Source: an uncultured Roseicyclus sp. (GTDB taxonomy: Bacteria; Pseudomonadota; Alphaproteobacteria; Rhodobacterales; Rhodobacteraceae). Taken from it: a stretch of 64,000 nt of DNA. The first letter of the stretch is position 1, and every line of letters begins with the position of its first letter. This document shows positions 15,827 to 24,300 of the stretch, one piece after another. The notes under the pieces are model-generated. The model was not told the DNA's origin, ran no database searches, and worked only from the letters and a program-made list of their open reading frames with translations. A program made the translations under genes and the position numbers. The DNA lies in assembly GCA_947489665.1 (NCBI GenBank), contig CANLEH010000005.1:186001-250000 (forward strand), read 5' to 3'.

Positions 15827-16378
15827 CTACATCTTGCTGAGTTTTGACTGCAAATCCGCAAGCTGACGTTTGATCTCGTCCAACTCCTCGGACGGGGCTG
15901 CGTCATCTTCAGGTGCATTCGCCTGATCGGCATTGGCGCCGGGCGCTATGCCTCCGGTCATGGCCTTGAAGAACGCTTCTTGCTGCGCGCGCATTGCGTC
16001 GAAGCCGGGCATGGAGGCCATCGGATTGATTGCGGCCATATTGTCCATCATTTTGGACTGGCCTTGTTGCAGCATTTCGAAGCTCATGGCGAGGAAATCG
16101 GGCACAACGGATTGGGCCGCACCTGTATAACTGCGCACCAGATCGGTCAGCACTGCGATGGGCAAAACGCTTTCGCCCCGGCTTTCATGTTCTGCAATGA
16201 TTTGAAGAAGATACTGGCGCGTCAGGTCATCCCCGGACTTCAGATCGACGATCTTTACTTCGCGCCCTGCGCGGATGAACCCGGCAATATCTTCCAGCGT
16301 CACATAGTCGGACGTTTCAGTATTGTAGAGCCTGCGTGAGGCGTAGCGTTTGATCAGCAGGTGGTCATCATCGGCCAT
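15827..16378 (-). CDS. phaR: Polyhydroxyalkanoate synthesis repressor PhaR
   Basis: This 183-residue protein starts at the internal ATG that gives MADDDHLLIKRYASRRLYN; the upstream in-frame extension runs into the divergent GNAT promoter region. The N-terminal 60 residues match the PhaR DNA-binding/PHB-sensing domain (RYASRRLYNTETSDYVTLED), followed by the second PHB-accumulation domain (LLQIIAEHE, LPIAVLTDLVR) and a C-terminal helix likely to form a coiled coil (ELDEIKRQLADLQSKL). PhaR binds PHB granules and TGC-rich operators and represses phasin synthesis. A matching operator pair lies before phaP at 17602-17643. Confidence 0.95.
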   Translation of the reverse strand: MADDDHLLIKRYASRRLYNTETSDYVTLEDIAGFIRAGREVKIVDLKSGDDLTRQYLLQIIAEHESRGESVLPIAVLTDLVRSYTGAAQSVVPDFLAMSFEMLQQGQSKMMDNMAAINPMASMPGFDAMRAQQEAFFKAMTGGIAPGANADQANAPEDDAAPSEELDEIKRQLADLQSKLSKM

Positions 16379-16499
16379 GTCTGTTGCCCTCCCCTCGCGC
16401 GTACGTTGCGCTGCAGCATCAAGGAAGCCTACGCTGCACTTGCGAGACAATGCAATCGGCGTTTTCGCAAACTTCTTATATAGGAATTTGAGGGGTGAC

Positions 16500-16985
16500 A
16501 TGTGGAGCTATGAAACAGATCGGCTTACCGTGCGCCACTTAAGCGGACGATTTGACCGCACAACGCTTGCCGCCGAGTTTACCGCTCTATTGAGCCCCCT
16601 CGTCCTGCGGCCGCTACCAATGTCCCTGCAGCTTGGCAGTGGGCCGGATGCCGTAATCTCGTGGATCGACGCGCGTATGACGGAAAGTGATCTTTGCCTC
16701 GTCCGCACGCGCGTGGATGGAGCGCTGATCGGTGCGTTGCTGTCGGTGCAACCGGATCAAGATGGCCCCATTCATTTGGGCTACCTGTTTGGCGAAGCTG
16801 CCTGGGGCCGAGGATACGGGTCGGAGATGTTGCGCGGCCTTGTGGCTCAATCAAAAGGGCAACACTTACGCGCGGGCGTCGCGCGCGACAATCCGGCCTC
16901 GGCGCGTGTGTTGGAAAAGGCAGGATTCCATCTGGACCAGACGGATGCGACCGCACAGACGCTGACCTATCGGCACCCACAATAG
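16500..16985 (+). CDS. GNAT-family N-acetyltransferase (RimJ-like)
   Basis: This 161-residue protein starts at an ATG preceded by GAGGGG. The acetyl-CoA loop is visible as GEAAWGRGYGSEML, followed by the ARDNPASARVLEKAGF motif typical of ribosomal-protein/small-molecule acetyltransferases. It is divergent from phaR and ends at a strong terminator. Nothing points to its acceptor substrate. Confidence 0.83.
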   Translation: MWSYETDRLTVRHLSGRFDRTTLAAEFTALLSPLVLRPLPMSLQLGSGPDAVISWIDARMTESDLCLVRTRVDGALIGALLSVQPDQDGPIHLGYLFGEAAWGRGYGSEMLRGLVAQSKGQHLRAGVARDNPASARVLEKAGFHLDQTDATAQTLTYRHPQ

Positions 16986-16987
16986 GA

Positions 16988-17019
16988 AAAGGCGGGCCGC
17001 GATGTGCGGGCCCGCCTTT
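16988..17019. terminator. Intrinsic terminator, probably bidirectional
   Basis: An 11-base stem (aaaggcgggcc, 16988-16998, pairing with 17009-17019) and a 10-base loop begin two bases after the GNAT stop, with an A-rich left flank and a T-rich right flank. The stop of phaP on the minus strand lies only 65 bases away, so it may serve both genes. Confidence 0.75.
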
Positions 17020-17083
17020 CTATCAGCGCAGTTTCGGGGGGAGGACCCGATCTGCGCCTATCCTGTTGCCTGAAAGGCCGCGC

Positions 17084-17536
17084 TTACTTCGCGGTTGCTT
17101 TCTTGGCTGCGGTCGTCACTTCGGCGGTTGCCTTCTTGACAGCTGCAGTGGCTTCTTCGGTGGCTTCTTTGCCAGCGGCCATCATCAGCTCAACCGTTTC
17201 CATCTGCACTTTTTTCGCGACTTCGGCGAAAGCGGCCATGGTTTCAGCGGCCATCTCTGCCTGAGCCGATGCGAAATCGGTCATGGATTTGGTGTAGTCG
17301 GCGGGCTCGTCCTTAACGGCGGCCACGTCACCCATCTTTGCGATGGTGTCTTTGGTCCACTTCGAGGAGATCTCGGTGGATTTCTCGGCGGCGTCGAGGG
17401 CAACTTTGGCCATCTTCTCGCCGGTTGCGGCCTGCGATTTGAACGCGTCGGTGTAAGCGGACATGTCCATCGGGAACGATGCCATCATTTCGGACATGTA
17501 TTTGGTGAAGTCGGGGGTTGCGGCTGCTTTTGCCAT
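17084..17536 (-). CDS. phaP: Phasin, PHB granule-associated protein
   Basis: This 150-residue, almost wholly helical protein is rich in Ala, Met and Lys. It has the phasin pattern (FKSQAATGEKMAKVALDAAEKSTEISSKWTKDTI) and a low-complexity Ala/Lys/Thr tail (KKATAEVTTAAKKATAK) resembling histone-H1-like ends seen in some phasins. Phasins coat PHB granules and control their number. It lies between phaC and phaR on the same strand, as in Paracoccus. A TGC-rich inverted repeat upstream marks it as the main PhaR target. Confidence 0.9.
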   Translation of the reverse strand: MAKAAATPDFTKYMSEMMASFPMDMSAYTDAFKSQAATGEKMAKVALDAAEKSTEISSKWTKDTIAKMGDVAAVKDEPADYTKSMTDFASAQAEMAAETMAAFAEVAKKVQMETVELMMAAGKEATEEATAAVKKATAEVTTAAKKATAK

Positions 17537-17601
17537 CTCAAAATTCTCCAGTCGTCATATTACCCGGAACGGGCGATTGCTGCGTGTGCACAATATATGC
17601 G

Positions 17602-17643
17602 TGCTGCAGTGCAGAAAGTCAAGAGTTTTTCTGCACTGCAGCA
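17602..17643. promoter_or_regulatory. PhaR-type operator pair upstream of phaP
   Basis: A 13-base sequence, tgctgcagtgcag (17602-17614), is repeated exactly in inverted orientation as ctgcactgcagca (17631-17643) with a 16-base spacer. PhaR of Paracoccus is known to bind TGC-rich sites in front of phaP. The position, 66 bases before the phaP ATG and downstream of phaC, fits a phaP promoter under PhaR control. Confidence 0.75.
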
Positions 17644-17664
17644 TGGAGAAAGAATGCAATGAAA

Positions 17665-19491
17665 TCAGGCTGCTTTGCCTTCTTTCACGTAAATTCCGGG
17701 GGCTGGCGCAAGAATCTCCTGGCCATCCGCACCCGGTTCACGCGCCGTGACCATCGCGCCCGACCGCTTGGCCAGCCATTGCTCCCACAACGGCCACCAG
17801 GAGCCCTCGTTGAAGTCAGCCGCCGCCAGCCAATCCTCTGCCGTGCCCGAGACATCGGCATTTGTGAAATGGCCATACTTCTTTTTCGAAGGCGGGTTCA
17901 CAATTCCTGCGATATGGCCGGATTCCGACAGGATGAAGGTCTTGTCCTTTGATCCCATCTTGGTCACCCCGCGGAAGCTGTCGACCCAGGCGGCGATATG
18001 GTCGGTCTTGCAACCGACGGCGCAAAGGGGAACTGTCACATCCTTCAGCGAGAGCGTTTCACCGCACAATTCGAACCCGTCATTTGCCAGGCCGTTGCCT
18101 TGGCACAGGCCACGCAGATATTGCATCGTCATCTTGCCGGGCAGGTTCGTGCTGTCGCCATTCCAGAACAGCAGATCAAAGGCAGGCGGCGCCTCCCCCA
18201 TCATGTAACTGCGCACGGCGGGGCCGTAGATCAGATCCTTTGAGCGCAGGAAGGACATGGTTCTGGACATGAAATAGCTGCTCAGCACGCCGTCCTGATC
18301 AATCTGGCGCTCAATCGCTTCGACAAAGTCATCCTGCAGGAAGGGTGTGAATTCCCCCTGCTCCGAGAAATCGGTGAGCGTCGTGAAGAAGGTGGCGGAT
18401 TTGACCGACTTGTCCTTGCGCTTTTTCATCAGAGCAAGCGTCAGGTTGAGCGTTGTGCCTGCAATGCAATAGCCCACTGCGTTGACTTGCTTTTCGCCCG
18501 TGATCTCTTTCACCTGATCGATCGCAGTGAGGAAGCCATCCTCGACATAGTCCTCAAGGCCAACATCCGCGTAAGATGCGTCGGGGTTTTTCCAACTGAC
18601 GACGAATAGCGTATAGCCCTGCTCGACAATCCATTTGATCAGGCTGTTCTGCGGTTTGAGATCGAGAATATAGAATTTGTTGATCCAGGGCGGAAAGATG
18701 ATGAGGGGGGTCTTGTGCACCTTGTCGGTCTTCGGCGCGTATTGGATCAGCTCCATCATGCGGTTGCGGTAGACAACGCTGCCCTCGGACCTGCCGATAT
18801 TGCCGCCGACTTCAAACGCCTCGGGGTCGGCGAGCGTGGGCAGGATTTCCCCTTGATGGGTCTCCATATCACGCACGAGGTTCTCTAGCCCGTGCACAAG
18901 GCTTTCGCCGTCCGTTTCCACTGCCTTTTCGAGGGCGTCGGGGTTGGTGGCAAAATAATTGGTGGGCGAGAACAACTCGATCACCTGGTTGGCGAAGAAT
19001 TCCACCCGGTACTTGTCCTTCGGCTCCAGCCCCTCAAGATCGGCCACGGCCTGACGGATCGCCTCGGATCCCATCGTGTATTGGTGACGGACGAAGTTGA
19101 AATAAGGGTGCGTGCGCCACAGCGGGTTGGTGAAGCGTTTGTCCGACGGCAGATCATCGTCGGGCAGAAGCGGCATCTTTCCCTCGGCCAGCGCGTTCTG
19201 CATTTCCATGAAATGCGACATGGCCTGACCCCAATATTGGGCCTGCGTTTCAAGCATTTTTCCGGGGTTTGATAACATCTCAGCCCAATAGGCCATGCCG
19301 GCCTTCATGTAGAGATCTTGGCCCGGGCCTTGCAGACCGACATCGGCAGGCGAGCGCTGGCCCATCGCCGCAACAAGACGCTTTGAAAGCGCCTCGACCT
19401 TGGCCAGATTCGCGTTCAGCTTTGCCAGATGCTCGCTGTCGTCTGATGCAACCTCTTGGTCTGCATCACTTTCGTTCTTTTCCCGTGCCAC
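17665..19491 (-). CDS. phaC: Class I poly(3-hydroxybutyrate) synthase
   Basis: This 608-residue class I synthase polymerises (R)-3-hydroxybutyryl-CoA. The catalytic Cys is in GYCIAGT (about residue 342), with Asp in CKTDHIAAW and His in SESGHIAG. The N-terminal domain (HLAKLNANLAKVEALSKRL) and the block IIFPPWINKFYILDL are typical. The GTG at 19491 is preferred: it has GACGGGA upstream and gives an N-terminus of family length. An ATG at 19524 would add 11 residues overlapping a TGC-rich element (19511-19524) that looks like a PhaR half site. phaZ is divergent and phaP follows on the same strand. Confidence 0.96.
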   Translation of the reverse strand: MAREKNESDADQEVASDDSEHLAKLNANLAKVEALSKRLVAAMGQRSPADVGLQGPGQDLYMKAGMAYWAEMLSNPGKMLETQAQYWGQAMSHFMEMQNALAEGKMPLLPDDDLPSDKRFTNPLWRTHPYFNFVRHQYTMGSEAIRQAVADLEGLEPKDKYRVEFFANQVIELFSPTNYFATNPDALEKAVETDGESLVHGLENLVRDMETHQGEILPTLADPEAFEVGGNIGRSEGSVVYRNRMMELIQYAPKTDKVHKTPLIIFPPWINKFYILDLKPQNSLIKWIVEQGYTLFVVSWKNPDASYADVGLEDYVEDGFLTAIDQVKEITGEKQVNAVGYCIAGTTLNLTLALMKKRKDKSVKSATFFTTLTDFSEQGEFTPFLQDDFVEAIERQIDQDGVLSSYFMSRTMSFLRSKDLIYGPAVRSYMMGEAPPAFDLLFWNGDSTNLPGKMTMQYLRGLCQGNGLANDGFELCGETLSLKDVTVPLCAVGCKTDHIAAWVDSFRGVTKMGSKDKTFILSESGHIAGIVNPPSKKKYGHFTNADVSGTAEDWLAAADFNEGSWWPLWEQWLAKRSGAMVTAREPGADGQEILAPAPGIYVKEGKAA

Positions 19492-19510
19492 CTTGAATTC
19501 CCGTCTCAAA

Positions 19511-19524
19511 TGCTGCATCTGCAT
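19511..19524. promoter_or_regulatory. Possible PhaR site between phaC and phaZ
   Basis: The sequence tgctgcatctgcat resembles the operator tgctgcagtgcag found before phaP. It sits between the divergent phaC and phaZ genes if phaC starts at the GTG at 19491. Only one arm is well conserved, so binding is less certain than at the phaP site. Confidence 0.4.
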
Positions 19525-19601
19525 AGTAGCGGGACCAAGGTGAGGGGGTCCACGCGACGAAATGATCCGGGGTAACCCGGTCTCGGCGCTTGGAGTAGCT
19601 C

Positions 19602-20867
19602 ATGCGGTACATGCTTACCTACGATCTGATGGAATCGATGCGGGTCACGAACCAGTGGATGGGGGCCTCTGCCCGTGCCATGTGCTCGTATCCAGCCTTT
19701 GGACTGGTCGCCAACCCACTGATCCAGATGACTGCCGCCTGGGGGGAAGTGACCGAGCGCAGCTTTGCGCGCATGGTCGCGAAACCGGATTGGCACATCG
19801 ATAGCGTGCCCGGCGACGATGGGCGCGATCATGTGGTGACCGTCGAGACCGTAGTTGAGCGACCCTTCGGTGATCTCATCCGGTTCGAGGTCCAAGGCCG
19901 CGCACCCACGGGCCGCAAGGTTTTGCTGGTGGCGCCGATGTCGGGCCACTATGCGACGCTTCTGCGCAAAACGGTTCTGTCGCTTTTGCCTGACGCTGAT
20001 GTCTACATCACCGACTGGCACAACGCGCGCGATATTCCGGTTAGCGTGGGCAAGTTCGATATTGAGGACTACACGCATTACCTGGTTGATTTCATGCGCG
20101 AAATGGGGCCCGACACCAACGTCATTGCTGTCTGTCAGCCGGCACCGCTCGCGCTTGCGGCGACCGCCTATCTGGCCGAGGAAGCACCGGACGCACAGCC
20201 GCGCACACTGACCCTGATCGGCGGGCCGATTGACCCCGATGCCGCCGCGACAGACGTGACCGATTTCGGGCGTCGCGTGACCATGGGACAATTGGAAAAA
20301 TTCGTTATCCAGCGGGTAGGCTTCAAACATGAAGGCGCGGGCCGGATGGTGTATCCGGGGCTGCAACAGCTTTCATCGTTCATGGCTATGAATGCGGAAA
20401 AGCACGCCAAGGCCTTCTCGGATCAGATCGTTCGTGTTTCCAAGGGCGAAGCGACCGACCACGACAAGCACAATACGTTTTACGATGAATATCTGGCCGT
20501 GATGGACATGACGGCGGAGTTCTACCTTTCGACGGTCGAACGCATCTTCAAAAAGCGCGAGATTGCAAAGAACGTCTTTGTGGTCGATGGCAAGCAAGTG
20601 GATATCGGCAAGATCACCACGGTTGCCGTCAAAACCGTCGAGGGCGGGAAAGATGATATCTCGGCCCCTGGCCAATGTGTGGCCGCGCTCGACCTTTTGA
20701 CCGGGTTGCCGGATACCAAGAAGGCCTCCTATCTGGAACCCGATGCCGGGCACTACGGGATTTTCGCGGGCAAAAGCTGGCGCAACAATATCCGACCGCT
20801 GGTGCTGGAATTCATTGACGCGAATGCAGGTTCCAACGTGGTGCCGATAAGCGGGAAGGCCGGATGA
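19602..20867 (+). CDS. phaZ: Intracellular polyhydroxybutyrate depolymerase
   Basis: This 421-residue protein is of the PhaZ type that hydrolyses native intracellular PHB granules. The nucleophile is Cys178 in AVCQPAP, the characteristic replacement of the lipase-box Ser in this family. Other landmarks are VLLVAPMSGHYATLLRKTV, VYITDWHNARDIP and the C-terminal PDAGHYGIFAGKSWR carrying the catalytic His. It is divergent from phaC and shares its intergenic region, which allows joint control by PhaR. The stop overlaps the next gene by four bases. Confidence 0.95.
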   Translation: MRYMLTYDLMESMRVTNQWMGASARAMCSYPAFGLVANPLIQMTAAWGEVTERSFARMVAKPDWHIDSVPGDDGRDHVVTVETVVERPFGDLIRFEVQGRAPTGRKVLLVAPMSGHYATLLRKTVLSLLPDADVYITDWHNARDIPVSVGKFDIEDYTHYLVDFMREMGPDTNVIAVCQPAPLALAATAYLAEEAPDAQPRTLTLIGGPIDPDAAATDVTDFGRRVTMGQLEKFVIQRVGFKHEGAGRMVYPGLQQLSSFMAMNAEKHAKAFSDQIVRVSKGEATDHDKHNTFYDEYLAVMDMTAEFYLSTVERIFKKREIAKNVFVVDGKQVDIGKITTVAVKTVEGGKDDISAPGQCVAALDLLTGLPDTKKASYLEPDAGHYGIFAGKSWRNNIRPLVLEFIDANAGSNVVPISGKAG

Positions 20868-21436
20868 TTTCGCTTCGCTGCCAATGTGGCGCCCTCCAGG
20901 GCACGTTGGCAGAGAAGACGGTAAAATCTGGCACGCACCTGACCTGCCATTGCCGGGATTGCCGTGCTTTTCAGGTTGCCGTTGGCCGCGAGGATCCCGG
21001 TGCGATCGAGGGCGTCCGTGTCCTTCAGATTGGCCCTGCTGGGATGGAAATCACACAGGGTGCCGAGCATTTGGCGGCTATGCGCCTGTCGCCGCGCGGA
21101 CCGCTGCGGTTCTATGCGGCATGCTGCGGCACGCCCATTGCGACGACCCCTTCGAAACTAAGCATTCCGTTCGCCGGTTTGTTGGCGGACATCGTCGAAG
21201 ATCAGCGCGCCCTGGGCCGCATCAAGGCGCAGGTCAATATCACGCAGCCAGACGGCAAGGTCACGCACAAGCGCATGGGTCGCGTTGTGTTGGCGTTGCT
21301 TTCGAATTCCGCTGCCGCAATGCTTAAAGGTGAGCGAAAGAAGACGCCCTTTTTCGACGCGGCAACGGGACGTCCGGTGGTCGAACCGGTCGTCATGGAC
21401 AAGGCGCGAAAGGCTGAGATCTACCGCTCCCTGTAG
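20864..21436 (+). CDS. DUF6151/GFA-like zinc-binding protein
   Basis: This 190-residue protein has an N-terminal cysteine pattern of the GFA/CENP-V fold: CQCG at residues 6-9, CHCRDC near 28-33, and a CC pair near 86-87, which would hold zinc ions. The remainder resembles the DUF6151 group. GFA relatives include glutathione-formaldehyde activating proteins, but a catalytic role here is unproven. It is coupled to phaZ by an ATGA overlap, unusual for this family and hinting at a function linked to PHB mobilisation. Confidence 0.75.
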   Translation: MISLRCQCGALQGTLAEKTVKSGTHLTCHCRDCRAFQVAVGREDPGAIEGVRVLQIGPAGMEITQGAEHLAAMRLSPRGPLRFYAACCGTPIATTPSKLSIPFAGLLADIVEDQRALGRIKAQVNITQPDGKVTHKRMGRVVLALLSNSAAAMLKGERKKTPFFDAATGRPVVEPVVMDKARKAEIYRSL

Positions 21437-21498
21437 GCGTGGCCTTCACTTTTCAGCCGTATTTACCGACTTATCCACAGATTTTGTACGAATTTCTT

Positions 21499-22626
21499 TC
21501 ACAAACGCGCGTTGGCCAGCTTCACGCCCTCTGACAGCGCCGCAAGCTTGGCATAGGCAATCTGGGGGTCGACCGCGCCGAAACCGGCAAACGTTCCAAA
21601 GCCGCAATCGCTGCCTGCGATCACACGATCTGCGCCGACGATGCCGGTGAACTTTGCAATCCGTTCGGCCACAAGCTCAGGGTGTTCCACGAAGTTGGTA
21701 GTCGTATCCACGACGCCCGGGACCAGGATTTTATCGTCAGGAATCTCAGCCGCTCGGTCCTGGAAGACTGTCCATTCATGGGCATGGCGCGGGTTCGATG
21801 TCTCAAACAGAAGCTGGCTTGCGTTGACCGACATGAAGGTGCTGAACACGGTGTCCATCGGCACGTCACAGATATGCGGCCCCTCATAATTGCCCCAGCA
21901 GATGTGCACCCGAACGCGCGACGGATCGATGCCGGACAGCGCGTGGTTCAGCGCCTCTACATGGCTGGCCGCAATCTTGACGAATTCTTCGTCCGACAGG
22001 TCTGCGAAAAGCATGTGCCGCGACAGGGCAAGATCCGGGCAATCGAGTTGCAGCAACAAGCCCGCATCCACAATGGTCCGATACTCTTCGGCCATGGCAT
22101 CGGCCAAAGCGGCAAGATACGCCTCCCGCGTGGGGTAGAAGTCATTTTGCAAGAACAACGAGATCACCCCAGGCGACGCGGCATTCATAAAGCCCTCCGC
22201 CGCGCTGTGCTTGGCCATCGCCGCCTTGAGGTTGCCGATGTCCTTTTGCAATTCCTCCTGCCCTTTTGAGCGCACCTCGCCCGTGCACATCGGACGCGCA
22301 TAGGTCGGTGTCCCGCCATCATTGGCGAGGCGTTCAAGGAAGGATGGGAACATCTTGAGATCCGCGGGCGCATTGCGCGGGCTGTCGCCGGAAAAGCCGG
22401 TGTAGCGATCCTTCACATAGGTCGCGTAGCTGATCTTGGATGTCTCGCCATCGCTGACGACCTCCACGCCCGCGGCCACTTGCTTGGCGACAGTCTCGTC
22501 CACTGCGTCCGTCATGGCGGCGTCAAACGCCGCAAGATCATAGGGCTGTTCCTTTTCGCGGGCGAAAATGAAATCCACGACCTTCTGTGTGCGCGGAAGC
22601 GACCCTGTGTGCGTGCTTTTGATCAT
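21499..22626 (-). CDS. Cobalamin-independent methionine synthase (MetE C-domain)-like protein
   Basis: This 375-residue protein consists only of the MetE C-terminal-type barrel. Probable zinc ligands are visible in VHICWGNYEGPH and near GSDCGFGTFAG, with a conserved Glu in VSDGETSK. It is far shorter than real MetE (about 750 residues) and lacks the folate-binding N-terminal half. Relatives include epoxyalkane:coenzyme M transferases and uncharacterised alkyltransferases. It is the last gene of the minus-strand cluster that starts with the HisD-like dehydrogenase, so an alkyl- or methyl-transfer step in that catabolic route is plausible. Confidence 0.82.
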   Translation of the reverse strand: MIKSTHTGSLPRTQKVVDFIFAREKEQPYDLAAFDAAMTDAVDETVAKQVAAGVEVVSDGETSKISYATYVKDRYTGFSGDSPRNAPADLKMFPSFLERLANDGGTPTYARPMCTGEVRSKGQEELQKDIGNLKAAMAKHSAAEGFMNAASPGVISLFLQNDFYPTREAYLAALADAMAEEYRTIVDAGLLLQLDCPDLALSRHMLFADLSDEEFVKIAASHVEALNHALSGIDPSRVRVHICWGNYEGPHICDVPMDTVFSTFMSVNASQLLFETSNPRHAHEWTVFQDRAAEIPDDKILVPGVVDTTTNFVEHPELVAERIAKFTGIVGADRVIAGSDCGFGTFAGFGAVDPQIAYAKLAALSEGVKLANARL

Positions 22627-22681
22627 GACTATCCCCCTAATTGCTTTGCTGTTTCGGTCTACGCGAGCGGCGCAGAATGCG

Positions 22682-23311
22682 CTAGCCGTCGCCGCGCCAG
22701 GCCGGATCGACCCTATCCAGCCGTGCTTCCAAGGCCTGGATGTGATCGGTCAGCGGCTTTATCTTCGGCGCAATGGCGGCCTCGATCTCGGCCTCGGTCA
22801 GGCGGGGCGTGATGTATTTCGGGCAATTCCAATCCATCGCCGTCAGCGCGATTGTGACAAGCCGTTCGGCGGGCGCCGCCCCATCGGTGAAAAGCCGTTC
22901 GGCAAGGGCGGGATTATCCTCCGCCTCCTCCACCTTCATATGCCCAATCAGCTTCAGACGCGCGCGGCGCGGATAGTCCATCAACAGGAGGGAGACCCGA
23001 TCGTCAGCCTGTACATTTCCTTTTGAGATGAACTGTTTATTGCCTCTGTAGTCCGCGAAACCGATGCTCTCTAGCCCCAGGACCTTCAAGAATCCGACAG
23101 GCCCGCCCCGGTGCTGCACATAGGGCCATCCGGTCTCGGACACGGTTGCCAGGTAGAATGTATCCCGCGTCTCGATAAAGGCGCGGGCATCGGCATCCAA
23201 AGGCTCGCGAAGCCGGGTCTCGTATGTTGCCGCGTAGCGCGCGCCCATGCCCACCTTGTCCTGCTCGGCGCGGACATTTGGGGTGAACATGTGCTTTGCG
23301 TAGCTGTCCAT
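22682..23311 (-). CDS. Pyridoxamine 5'-phosphate oxidase-fold (flavin-binding split-barrel) protein
   Basis: This 209-residue protein has a PPOX-type split barrel: FYLATVSETGWPYVQHRGGPVGFLKVL, followed by GNKQFISKGNVQADDRVSLLLMDYPRRARLKLIG. These stretches match FMN-binding members annotated as general stress or PPOX-class proteins. A C-terminal helix (LTDHIQALEARLDRV) is added. Its ATG overlaps the stop of the upstream NTF2-like gene (TGATG), showing translational coupling. It may be a flavin reductase or oxidase for the pathway; the substrate is unknown. Confidence 0.82.
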   Translation of the reverse strand: MDSYAKHMFTPNVRAEQDKVGMGARYAATYETRLREPLDADARAFIETRDTFYLATVSETGWPYVQHRGGPVGFLKVLGLESIGFADYRGNKQFISKGNVQADDRVSLLLMDYPRRARLKLIGHMKVEEAEDNPALAERLFTDGAAPAERLVTIALTAMDWNCPKYITPRLTEAEIEAAIAPKIKPLTDHIQALEARLDRVDPAWRGDG

Positions 23312-24294
23312 CAGCCGCCCGCCAACAGGATCTGCTTCCAGACCGAGGTCTCATCAAACAGCGTATATTCCCGGCGCAATTGCGGCTCCGCCCCGCCAAG
23401 CTGGCCAAATTCTGCATGGGTGCAGCCAAGCACGTAGACCATCGCACCGGTGGGCACTCCGAACATACCCCAACCGTCGTGCTTGCCCCAAAGGCTCCAG
23501 CGCACGGCGGCGCGGGGTGGCATATTGTCATCCTCCATGCCGATCTGATGGTCGATGCTGAACTCGGCATTCGGGAAACTCGCGCGCAGGCCCATCCAGA
23601 ACCGGTCAGCCTCTGCCGTGCCATGGGCGGCGACATGGCCGGGGTACTCCAGATGGCAGGCGCGGTCATAAACCTCTGGAATCGCAGCCATATCCGCGCC
23701 CATGATACGGGTCAGCGTCTCGGCCAGCTTTGCGCCCCAAGGGTTGTCATTACCCCGCCCCTTATACGGGCCCGCCATGTCATTTTCCGGCGTCAAAGGC
23801 CGCACGCAAGCATCGCGCCCGCCTTCGCGTTCGATCAGATCGGCAGCATAGGCTTTCGGCTCCCAGCCCAATTGCCTCACGATGGCCGTCTGGTCGCGGA
23901 TCAGCCATTCATCGTCGATTGCGTTGTTCTTCGCATGGCAATCGGCAAGGATACGGTACTGCAGCTTCTTGCCCGTGGCCGCGCCGTAGACGCCATTGCC
24001 CCCATGGGTCGCCTGGCTGATGATGCGATGCGAGGACAGCATCCCCGCCTCCGGCGTTCCGGACCAGATCACGTCTTCCCCCAGCAAAACACGGTCCGGG
24101 AATTCCGCCAATGTCGCCATGGTCGCGGCGATTACGCCCTGATTGCCAACAACAATGGACGCCGGCGAACGCACAACAATGTCTGGGGCGTAGTACTGGT
24201 GCAAGGTCGCGATCCCGCGATCCTCCCAGATCTCCTTGGTGATCCCGATGATGTAATCGGGGAAGTCGCGGAACTTGTTCGAAAAGCCAATCAT
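23311..24294 (-). CDS. Double SnoaL/NTF2-like protein
   Basis: This 327-residue protein appears to contain two NTF2-like (SnoaL) cone domains, about residues 10-145 and 180-315. Each starts with a helix pair and carries the strand pattern of the family (for example YYAPDIVVRSPASIVVGNQGV, and later DHQIGMEDDNMPPRAAVRWSLWGKHDGWGMFG). Such pockets serve as isomerases, cyclases or dehydratases, or simply bind ligands. A second protein of the same architecture lies at 26159-27106. It follows the LacI gene by six bases and overlaps the PPOX gene. Precise activity is unknown. Confidence 0.8.
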   Translation of the reverse strand: MIGFSNKFRDFPDYIIGITKEIWEDRGIATLHQYYAPDIVVRSPASIVVGNQGVIAATMATLAEFPDRVLLGEDVIWSGTPEAGMLSSHRIISQATHGGNGVYGAATGKKLQYRILADCHAKNNAIDDEWLIRDQTAIVRQLGWEPKAYAADLIEREGGRDACVRPLTPENDMAGPYKGRGNDNPWGAKLAETLTRIMGADMAAIPEVYDRACHLEYPGHVAAHGTAEADRFWMGLRASFPNAEFSIDHQIGMEDDNMPPRAAVRWSLWGKHDGWGMFGVPTGAMVYVLGCTHAEFGQLGGAEPQLRREYTLFDETSVWKQILLAGG

Positions 24295-24300
24295 GGGCCC

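Noticed and set aside
21471-21479. ttatccaca, a perfect DnaA-box match, between the DUF6151 and MetE-like genes
   Set aside because: Only one box is present, with no cluster, AT-rich unwinding region or dnaA/dnaN/hemE neighbours, so it does not indicate a replication origin.
21499-22626. Full-length methionine synthase MetE
   Set aside because: Only the C-terminal-type barrel is present (375 residues); the N-terminal half is absent and the context is catabolic.
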